From Bradyrhizobium paxllaeri (GTDB lineage Bacteria > Pseudomonadota > Alphaproteobacteria > Rhizobiales > Xanthobacteraceae): DNA of 64,000 nt. The notes under the pieces were generated by a model. It saw only the letters and a list, made by a program, of their open reading frames with translations, did not search any database and was not told the DNA's origin. This document shows, in pieces, positions 29,442 through 36,549 of this stretch. Location of the stretch: positions 7,162,501-7,226,500 of the forward strand of contig NZ_CP042968.1 of the NCBI RefSeq assembly GCF_001693515.2, written 5' to 3'. Positions within the stretch are counted from its first letter, which is position 1. Each line of letters begins with the position of its first letter. The translations under genes and the position numbers were made by a program.

Positions 29442-32413
29442 ACGTGATGGCAACCGAAAGCGCGGTCCCTGCGCGCGCACAAAACGCGTTCCTGCTGCAT
29501 CTTGCGCTGTCAGCCATTGCCATCGCGCAGCCGTTCTATTCCGTGACCGGGAAGACGCTGAATTTTTTCGTCGCCTGGAGGATGAGCAGCGTCGAGTTTA
29601 CGTTCTGCATATTGCTCATCTACATCGTACCGCCGGTCGTCACCTGGCTGCTGGTCGAGCTCGGCAACCGTTTGCACCGGAACCTCGGCAGCGCACTGTT
29701 GTTCGTGGTCCTCTGCTTCTACATCTCGCTGACTTTGCTGATGGCGGCGCGCCAGTTGGTGCATAGCCTGCCGTTCGCGACGCGCCCCGAGGTGCCGCTC
29801 TGGATGTTCGCCCTGCTGCTGATCCTATCGGCCGGTCTCGCGGCACTGTTGTTCGCGAAGCCGAAAGTTCAAGGATTTGTCAGGTTCTTTGCCGTGGCGA
29901 CGGTGATCTTCCCTGTCACCGTGCTGCTCCATGCCCGCGACTTGGGCGTGATCCAGTTTTCCGAAGTGCCGCCGGCCGAAAAAATCGAAACCGCCGACCG
30001 GCCCAACGTCATCCTGATCATCTACGACGAACTGCCGCTAACCACGATCCTCGACGCAAACGGCCTGATCGATCGAAACAAATTTCCGAACTTTTACCAA
30101 TTCGCGCAAGGCGCAACCTGGTTGCCAAACGCGCGTTCCACGTCCGGACATACCGAGGCCGCCGTGCCATCCATTCTCGCGGGACAAGTACGGGAGAACG
30201 GGGTGCCCGCGACCTACAAGAGCTATCCGGAGAATATCTTCCATCGACTTGGTCCGAGCTATAACGTTCTCGACCTGCAATCCGCGACCGACTTGAACCC
30301 GGTCAAGCAGCTAGGGGAAACGACGGATTCGCGCGATGACAACAACCGGCACCGCAAGATCGCCCGCGACGTAGCGATCATCCTTGCGCATGTGTTGGCG
30401 CCCCGACAGCTCACCGCAAGGCTACCGTCGGTCGGCACGCGGCATAATCGCTTTGGCGAAGATGCTTTCAAGTCATGGCGCGGCGCTCGGCATCATGACG
30501 CATTCGTCGCGGCTTTGGCACATGTCGAAAAGCCGTTTCTCGCCATCTACCACAACATCTATCCGCACAATGGCTGGAACAACTATCCGTCGGGACGTCC
30601 TTATCCCTCGTCCCGATGGGGTGAATACCTTTCGTTAGCCGACCACGAAGACACGAGACTTGGCCAAGACAATGCCAGGCTCCTGCACGACTATAAAGCC
30701 CATTTGCTTCAATCGATGCATGCGGACAAGCTGTTCGGCGAGCTGTTGGCACAGTTGAAGAAGAACGGGCAGTACGATCATTCGATCATCGCTTTTGTCG
30801 CCGATCATGGCCTCTCGCTATGGCCGGGGGAACGACCGCGCAATCCCAGCGAAGCTCACCAATCGGACGTCTTCGCGATCCCGATGATCGTCAAACTTCC
30901 GGGACAGACGGACGGAAGAGTAACGCTCGAGCCGGTATACACGACAGACATTTATCCAACCATCCTCGACTATCTCGGCGTTTCGATTCCGGAACGCCTG
31001 CAAGGCAAATCATTCGTCAAATCCATTCGTGATGCAGCGACGGCCGACACGGTAAAGTCAACGCAGCACCGCGACGATCCTACCCTGAAACGCCGGCTGG
31101 AGTGGTTTGGAGCGGGAACGTCGATGGCCGACCTATATGGGCTCGGCAAATTCCGCGGCTATATGGGGCGCAACATTAACGAATTCGAACTTATTGCCAT
31201 GCCCGAAGCTCGTGTTCACCTCATCGGGACCAGCATTGACATCGCAGGCCCCCGACTTTCGGCCCGCATTGATGCGCGGATCCAGGGCGGGGCGCAGGAC
31301 GGCAAACCCTGGGACATCCTGATCGCGTTGGGCGGTCGTATTTGCGGCGCGACCCAGACGACCGACCTGGCGGTAAGCGGCAAGGCGAATTCGTTTACGC
31401 TGGTCGTTGCCGAGGAATGCCTTGGCCTACTGAGGAAGGGTGTAAGGGTCTTCGCGATCGGCTCCGATGAGCGTCTCGCAGAAATATCCGTCCACAGCGA
31501 GCAGCCGACCACCCCTCCTCCGACGATTGATCAGATTCTCGAAAAGCTGGCCGAGTTGATCGACACCTTGCAGAGGACTGCAGAGGATGTTCAAGGGCAG
31601 GCGGATCTGCAGGCGCTGAGCCAAGGCAAGATCGCCGTGCCGGGCCTGTTTGTGCGGGAACAGCAGCTCGCGACGCCCTGGGGCGAAGTCGTGCTCACGC
31701 GCGATGGACGCAGATGGCTGATCGACCTGTATTCCGTTCCAAGGGAAATGTGCAAGGCCATTCATCTCCATGCCGACAAGGTCCCAGGCGTCATCCGCAT
31801 TGCGGCGTCGGGTGCAGCGCGGGACGAGACCGATATTCCCGTGACAGCTGAAGGCGCCGAGTTCGCATGTTCGAATCCAGATTCGGAAATGATCCGGATC
31901 ATCGCGTCCGATGCACCGGCCCGTGGCGCTGCATCCGCCCCCCCTCCCGCAACCGGCCGGTTACTCGCTCAGCTAGCCGAATTGATCGACGGTCTGGACA
32001 AGGTTACCGAGAACTCACAGGGGCAGGTGACCCTGGAGGCGCTGCGCAAGCTTGGCGTCGCCGTGCCAGCTATTTTCATCAGGGATCGACAACTGGCATG
32101 GCCGTGGGGGGAGGCCGCGGTCACGCGGGGCAAACGCGAATGGATCCTCGACCTGCATTCTGCGCCTGCGGACGTGTGCAGGGCTATACACTTGGGCGCC
32201 GATGAAATTCCGGGTGCTGCCCGCATCGCGACATCGGGCTTCGCAAACGATGAGGCAACGATCCCGGTCACCGCCGCACAGGCTGACGCGGCGTGCTCAA
32301 GCATAAAATCGAACGTCCGCCTCATCGTGAACGACAAGTCGATTGCCAATCTTGCGCGGGAGACAGTCGCAGCGCCCTGGCGAAGACTGAAGAGAGCCGT
32401 CAGCGGGCAATAA
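29438..32413 (+). CDS. Membrane AlkP-superfamily transferase/hydrolase with two pilin-like C-terminal repeats
   Basis: A protein of 991 residues. Four or five membrane helices (about 20-180) precede an alkaline-phosphatase-superfamily domain: NVILIIYDE at 190-198, a GHTEAAVPSILAG motif with candidate Thr239 nucleophile, and VADHG with Asp456/His457. There is no C.P.R sulfatase motif, so it is more like EptA/LtaS phosphotransferases than a type I sulfatase. From about 699 and 841 two homologous units follow, each with AELID, a TPWGE or WPWGE block, a P..(M/V)C.AIH Cys and a second Cys in an FACSNP or DAACSS block. These resemble PilS-type pilin C-terminal domains. It is coupled to the methyltransferase gene. 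Confidence 0.8.
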   Translation: MNVMATESAVPARAQNAFLLHLALSAIAIAQPFYSVTGKTLNFFVAWRMSSVEFTFCILLIYIVPPVVTWLLVELGNRLHRNLGSALLFVVLCFYISLTLLMAARQLVHSLPFATRPEVPLWMFALLLILSAGLAALLFAKPKVQGFVRFFAVATVIFPVTVLLHARDLGVIQFSEVPPAEKIETADRPNVILIIYDELPLTTILDANGLIDRNKFPNFYQFAQGATWLPNARSTSGHTEAAVPSILAGQVRENGVPATYKSYPENIFHRLGPSYNVLDLQSATDLNPVKQLGETTDSRDDNNRHRKIARDVAIILAHVLAPRQLTARLPSVGTRHNRFGEDAFKSWRGARHHDAFVAALAHVEKPFLAIYHNIYPHNGWNNYPSGRPYPSSRWGEYLSLADHEDTRLGQDNARLLHDYKAHLLQSMHADKLFGELLAQLKKNGQYDHSIIAFVADHGLSLWPGERPRNPSEAHQSDVFAIPMIVKLPGQTDGRVTLEPVYTTDIYPTILDYLGVSIPERLQGKSFVKSIRDAATADTVKSTQHRDDPTLKRRLEWFGAGTSMADLYGLGKFRGYMGRNINEFELIAMPEARVHLIGTSIDIAGPRLSARIDARIQGGAQDGKPWDILIALGGRICGATQTTDLAVSGKANSFTLVVAEECLGLLRKGVRVFAIGSDERLAEISVHSEQPTTPPPTIDQILEKLAELIDTLQRTAEDVQGQADLQALSQGKIAVPGLFVREQQLATPWGEVVLTRDGRRWLIDLYSVPREMCKAIHLHADKVPGVIRIAASGAARDETDIPVTAEGAEFACSNPDSEMIRIIASDAPARGAASAPPPATGRLLAQLAELIDGLDKVTENSQGQVTLEALRKLGVAVPAIFIRDRQLAWPWGEAAVTRGKREWILDLHSAPADVCRAIHLGADEIPGAARIATSGFANDEATIPVTAAQADAACSSIKSNVRLIVNDKSIANLARETVAAPWRRLKRAVSGQ

Positions 32414-32414
32414 C

Positions 32415-32430
32415 CCGCCGGCGCCGGCGG
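32415..32430. terminator. GC-rich palindrome between convergent genes
   Basis: CCGCCGGCGCCGGCGG is a perfect 16-bp palindrome placed between the stop of the AlkP-superfamily gene and the end of the YdcF gene. It may terminate both transcripts, but there is no U tract and no proper loop. Confidence 0.4.
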
Positions 32431-32449
32431 ACCCAAATCGAACGGCCGC

Positions 32450-33157
32450 TCAGTTGGCTTGCGCCGTCGCCGGCCGGCGCGGCGCCGGCGCAGGCTGATC
32501 GGAGGGGTCGGACGTCAGTTCGACACCCACATCGGCCAGCCGCACGCGCACCTCGGCGGCGACGTATTTCGCATATTCCGACAGCAACAGACGCAGCGTC
32601 GCGCCGCTGGTCCACCACGGCTCGTCGCGCCATCTGTCGCCGATCACTGCAAATGGAATCAGCGTCACGTCCGGCATCGCGTGCGACAGTTCCAGGATGG
32701 CTCGCGGCATGTGGTAGTTCGACGTCACCACGATCAGCGACTTGAAGCCGCGCTCGCGGGCCCAGCGCCGCGTCTCCGCGGCATTGCTGCGCGTGTTGAC
32801 GGCGGAGCGGTCGAGATCGACGCAGCAGCCGAGCAGCGACTGATTGTCGGGTAGCGAGCGTGAAATGTCCCTGACGGCGTTGGTCGGATGCACGCCCGAA
32901 ATCAACAGCCGCTTGCCGTAGCCCGCGGCCAGCAATTCCATCGCATCCGACACCCGCGACGAACCGCCGGTGAACACCACGATGCCGTCGGCGGTGCGCG
33001 CCGGCTTGATCTCGACGCCGCGCAATTGCGAGAGAAAGGCGATGAAGCCCACCGCCGCGCCGACGAACAGGATCGCCATGGAGCCAACGATGATCGCGCG
33101 CAGCAACCCGCGCGGTCGCGCGGCTCTCGGCGTGCTATCGGCGTGCTGCAAATCCAT
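32450..33157 (-). CDS. YdcF/ElyC family protein (DUF218)
   Basis: A protein of 235 residues with one N-terminal membrane helix (LLRAIIVGSMAILFVGAAVGFIAF, quoted in part; about 18-42) and a DUF218 domain: GIVVFTGGSSRVSDAMELL, RLLISGVHP, SNAAETRRWARERG, IVVTSNYHMPRA. Members (SanA, ElyC, YdcF) act at the envelope, some in peptidoglycan or lipid-carrier homeostasis; the reaction is not established. The tail is Pro/Ala-rich. It lies downstream of ftsEX on the same strand with a 113-bp gap. Confidence 0.85.
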   Translation of the reverse strand: MDLQHADSTPRAARPRGLLRAIIVGSMAILFVGAAVGFIAFLSQLRGVEIKPARTADGIVVFTGGSSRVSDAMELLAAGYGKRLLISGVHPTNAVRDISRSLPDNQSLLGCCVDLDRSAVNTRSNAAETRRWARERGFKSLIVVTSNYHMPRAILELSHAMPDVTLIPFAVIGDRWRDEPWWTSGATLRLLLSEYAKYVAAEVRVRLADVGVELTSDPSDQPAPAPRRPATAQAN

Positions 33158-33270
33158 GTAGTCCGACGGTCCTCTTCCCCTGTAATTCTAGAACGTTTTC
33201 ACGCGAAGTGGAGTCCCGCCGCCAGCGACAAGTCCGTGACCTGCTTCACTCCAAACCGCCATTGGCCACA

Positions 33271-34242
33271 TCAATCGATATCATCCAGCGTGGCAAACAG
33301 CGTTCGCCGCGAGGCCCAGGCGGTGATGGCCGCAATCGCCACGGCCTGCACCGCGAGCGCCAGATAACCCGAGGGCGGCAGCGAAAACGTCCCCAGCAGC
33401 GCTGCGAACTGATCGCCTACGGGGGTACCCGAAAACCAGCTCGCGATCGATTCGGAGAAGCCGAAACCCAGCATCGCGGCGCCGCCGCCGATCACCCCGC
33501 CCTCCAGCCCGAGCCTGAGGAAATGCCGCAGGAAGTGGTTGGCAATGTAGCGGTCGCCGGCGCCGACGAAGTGCAGCACTTCGACGATCGGGCGGTTAGC
33601 CGCCATCGCGCCGCGGGTCGCGAACGAAACCGAGATGATCGTCGCCACAATCACCAGCGCAAGGATTCCGATGCCGGCAAACACCGTCGCCCCGGTCATC
33701 GAGCGCATGCGCTCGATCCAGGCGCGGTGGTCGTCGACACTCGCCGATGGCGCCACCTGCATCACCGCCTTGCGCAGGCCTGCGAGGTCGAGCGTGGTGC
33801 CGGGCTGCACGCGCGCGACGACGACGCGCGGCACCGGCAACTGCTCGATCGACAGCCCGCTGCCGAGCCAGGGCTCGAGCAATTTCGCCGATTCGTCCTT
33901 GCTGAATGGCTTGACCTGGACGATGCCGGGTTGCGTCCGCATCGCCTCCGCCGCCGCGGTTACGTCGCGATCGAGATCGCGGCCGGCCGACGGGCGCACC
34001 TGAACGGTGATTTCGCTGGCGACTTCCGACTGCCATTCCGCCGCCGATGCGCTGATCAGAAACACCGTGCCTGTGGTGATGGACGCGAGGAACGTCATGA
34101 TGGCGACGACGGCGACCAGCGCGCGGCCGGAGATCGAGGCTCGCGGCACGATCGGCGACATGTTGCGCGCCTGCGCTGGCACCTGCGGGCGCTCGTTGCC
34201 GAGGTCCACCAGCGGTCCATGCTCGTCGCCAACCCTACTCAT
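33271..34242 (-). CDS. ftsX: Cell division protein FtsX
   Basis: A protein of 323 residues, the membrane partner of FtsE. After a cytosolic N terminus a first helix (about 41-63) leads to a periplasmic loop with RPSAGRDLDRDVTAAAEAMRT (quoted for position, about 88-108), followed by three more helices near 170, 225 and 285, the last block containing the conserved VEVLHFVGAGDRYIA. FtsEX couples ATP hydrolysis to activation of septal peptidoglycan hydrolases. The start overlaps the ftsE end by 8 bp. It is divergent in sequence, as FtsX proteins usually are. Confidence 0.92.
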   Translation of the reverse strand: MSRVGDEHGPLVDLGNERPQVPAQARNMSPIVPRASISGRALVAVVAIMTFLASITTGTVFLISASAAEWQSEVASEITVQVRPSAGRDLDRDVTAAAEAMRTQPGIVQVKPFSKDESAKLLEPWLGSGLSIEQLPVPRVVVARVQPGTTLDLAGLRKAVMQVAPSASVDDHRAWIERMRSMTGATVFAGIGILALVIVATIISVSFATRGAMAANRPIVEVLHFVGAGDRYIANHFLRHFLRLGLEGGVIGGGAAMLGFGFSESIASWFSGTPVGDQFAALLGTFSLPPSGYLALAVQAVAIAAITAWASRRTLFATLDDID

Positions 34243-34894
34243 AGATGTGCAGCCGTCCCTGATGCAGCACCAGCCGCCGCGCCTCGTACTGGTCCATCAG
34301 CGTGATGTCGTGGGTCGCGATGATGACAGCGGTGCCCAGCCGGTTCAATTCGATGAACAGCCGCAACAGGCGCCGGCCGAGCGTCGGGTCGACGCTGCCG
34401 GTCGGCTCGTCCGCCAGCAGCAATTGCGGCCGCGAGATCACCGCGCGCGCGATCGCGGCGCGCTGCTTCTCGCCGCCCGACAGGATCGGCGGCAGCGCAT
34501 CCATACGCTCGCCGAGGCCGACCCATCGCAACAGGTCGATCACCTCGCGGCGATAGCTGGATTCGTCGCGGCCCATCACGCGGAACGGCAGCGCCACGTT
34601 TTCATAGGTCGTCATGTGGTCGAGCAGGCGAAAATCCTGCAACACGATGCCGATCTTCTGGCGCATGTTCGCAACCTGATCCTTGCCGAGCAGCGAGACG
34701 TCCTCGCCGAACAGGTTGACGAGGCCGCGCGTCGGCCGCAGCGACAGGAACAACAGCCGCAGCAGCGACGTCTTGCCGGCGCCGGAGGGGCCGGTGAGAA
34801 ACTGGAAGGAATGGGCCGGAATCATGAAGGAGAGGTCGCGCAAAATCTCCGGGCCGAGCCCGTAGCGCAAACCGACATTTTCGAACCGAACCAA
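34235..34894 (-). CDS. ftsE: Cell division ATP-binding protein FtsE
   Basis: An ABC ATPase of 219 residues that drives FtsX at the division site. Walker A GPSGAGKTS lies near 36-44, the Q loop is in VLQDFRLLDHMTTYENVALP, the signature is LSGGEKQR, Walker B is LLLADEPTGSVD and the switch is ATHD. It opens the ftsEX pair and diverges from the zinc-ribbon gene. Start ATG at 34894 fits the family N terminus (MVRFENVGLRYG). Confidence 0.96.
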   Translation of the reverse strand: MVRFENVGLRYGLGPEILRDLSFMIPAHSFQFLTGPSGAGKTSLLRLLFLSLRPTRGLVNLFGEDVSLLGKDQVANMRQKIGIVLQDFRLLDHMTTYENVALPFRVMGRDESSYRREVIDLLRWVGLGERMDALPPILSGGEKQRAAIARAVISRPQLLLADEPTGSVDPTLGRRLLRLFIELNRLGTAVIIATHDITLMDQYEARRLVLHQGRLHIYE

Positions 34895-35092
34895 GCTCAG
34901 CTCCGCTCGATATGGACCGTGCCCGGAAACCCCGGACGTGAACCTGAACCTGGGCCCGAACCTGAATTTCGGGCTCGTAGCCCGCTGGTTTGGGTACTAA
35001 CCGGACAAAACGGTTGTGCGACCGTTATGGTTTCCGATTCGTTAACAGTCGCTATGTAGCATCCGGGCAAAGACACTGGTGAGATGGGCTCC

Positions 35093-35974
35093 ATGCATAT
35101 CGTTTGCCCCCATTGTACAACATCTTACGCGATCAATCCGGCTACCCTGGGGGCCGGGGGACGCACCGTCCGCTGCTCCCGCTGCAAGGAAACCTGGCTG
35201 GCGCGGCCCGAGGACGCGATCGAACTGGCGGAAGCCGCGCCGGCGGCCATGCCAAGTCCTCCGCCCGGCCCGGCGCAATCGAGCCATTCGGCCGCGGACG
35301 AATGGGAGGCTATGGCTCGCGAGGACGAGGCGCAGGACACCCCGGTAGTGGACAGCCCCTCGATTTCGGCCGGCTGGCCGGCCGAGGGCGAGGGCGCGTC
35401 GCAGGGCGGCAGCGACTGGACATCGGCCGTCCGGCAGGATGCCGAGGACCATGAGGAAATTCCGGTCACCACGCACCGCGCGCGGCTGGCCCGTCTGTTC
35501 CGGCTGCCCTCCCTGCCCCGGATTCCGTTCCTGCCGGTCGTCGGCCTGCCGACCGCCTGCGCCGCGATGGGCGCACTGGTGCTGGCGCTGATGATCTGGC
35601 GCAGCGATGTCGTGCGGCTGCTGCCGCAGACCGCGACGTTCTACAAGATGGTCGGGCTGGAGGTGAACCTGCGCGGGCTGGCCTTCAAGGACATCAAGGT
35701 CAGCAACGAGACCGTGGACGGCAAGCCGGTGCTGGTCATCGAGGGCGTGATCGTCGGCGAGACCAAAAAGCCGGTCGAATTGCCGCGGCTGCGCTTCTCC
35801 GTCCGTGACGCGCAGGGCACCGAGATCTACGCCTGGAACGCGGTGCTGGAGCAGCCGGTGCTCAAGCCCGGCGAGCGCGCCTATTTCAAGTCGCGGCTGG
35901 CCTCGCCGCCGCCCGAAGGCCGCAATATTGACGTACGCTTTTTCAACAAGCGGGATCTGGCCGGCCACGCCTGA
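35093..35974 (+). CDS. MJ0042-type zinc-ribbon membrane protein
   Basis: A protein of 293 residues. ATG at 35093 gives the typical N terminus MHIVCPHC; GGTGAG lies 9 bp upstream, and an ATG at 35084 is possible. A four-Cys zinc ribbon (CPHC at about 5-8, CSRC at about 29-32) is followed by an acidic disordered region, one membrane helix (TACAAMGALVLALMIW near 160) and a C-terminal DUF3426-like beta domain (LAFKDIKVSNETVDGKPVLV). The family occurs beside ftsEX and cpdR in Rhizobiales as I recall; its function is unknown. Confidence 0.82.
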   Translation: MHIVCPHCTTSYAINPATLGAGGRTVRCSRCKETWLARPEDAIELAEAAPAAMPSPPPGPAQSSHSAADEWEAMAREDEAQDTPVVDSPSISAGWPAEGEGASQGGSDWTSAVRQDAEDHEEIPVTTHRARLARLFRLPSLPRIPFLPVVGLPTACAAMGALVLALMIWRSDVVRLLPQTATFYKMVGLEVNLRGLAFKDIKVSNETVDGKPVLVIEGVIVGETKKPVELPRLRFSVRDAQGTEIYAWNAVLEQPVLKPGERAYFKSRLASPPPEGRNIDVRFFNKRDLAGHA

Positions 35975-36011
35975 ACGCGGCCGGCTGTTCCGCTGAGGCG
36001 AGAGATACGAC

Positions 36012-36389
36012 ATGTCCCGCGTGCTGATTGCCGACGACGAAGATTCCATGCGCTCGCTGGTGGCGCGCGCCATCGCCATGGACGGCCACGACACCGTCAC
36101 TGCCGAGGACGGCGCCGAAGCGCTCGATATCCTGACCCGCGAAGGGGGCCTGTTCGATCTGCTCCTGACCGACATCCAGATGCCGGTCATGGACGGCATC
36201 GCGCTGGCGCTGACCGCGGCGCGCGATTTCCCCGACCTGAAGATCCTGTTGATGACCGGCTTTGCCGACCAGCGCGAGCGCGCCTCCGGCCTCAACGCCA
36301 TCGTGCAGGACGTGGTGACGAAGCCGTTTTCGGTGCACGACATCCGCACGGCTGTGGCCGATGCGCTGGCGGCGAAGAAGAACGTATAG
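36012..36389 (+). CDS. Single-domain response regulator, CpdR-like
   Basis: A receiver protein of 125 residues without an output domain. The acidic pocket is ADDED, the phosphoacceptor is Asp54 in LLTDIQMP, followed by MTGF and the TKPF lysine. It resembles CpdR, the receiver that in Caulobacter and Rhizobiales controls ClpXP-mediated proteolysis during the cell cycle, including the TDIxMPxMDGI and TKPF blocks. Its closeness to ftsEX fits a cell-cycle role. The CpdR assignment rests on resemblance only. Confidence 0.85.
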   Translation: MSRVLIADDEDSMRSLVARAIAMDGHDTVTAEDGAEALDILTREGGLFDLLLTDIQMPVMDGIALALTAARDFPDLKILLMTGFADQRERASGLNAIVQDVVTKPFSVHDIRTAVADALAAKKNV

Positions 36390-36426
36390 TCGAGGAAGTG
36401 GTCGGCGGTTTCGCCATACCCCCGCT

Positions 36427-36528
36427 CGTCATCCCCGCGAATGCGGGGATCTAGTACGCCGCGGCTTCTCGATTCAATCGTTAACGTCTCTGGAATACTG
36501 GATCACCCGCTTTCGCGGGTGACGACAG
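36427..36528. repeat. REP-like palindromic element, family A copy 2
   Basis: It has the layout of the element at 12485-12587: a left hairpin ATCCCCGCGAATGCGGGGAT, the linker AGTACGCCGCGGC, the segment GTCTCTGGAATACTGG and a right hairpin GTCACCCGC/GCGGGTGAC (here starting ATCACCCGC). It lies between the convergent receiver and TIGR02302 genes. Confidence 0.88.
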
Positions 36529-36549
36529 CGGCGTGCTCCGCAAAAGCGC

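Noticed and set aside
33208..34305. A long plus-strand frame opposite ftsX
   Set aside because: It is antisense to a well-supported ftsX and shows Arg/His-rich shadow composition.
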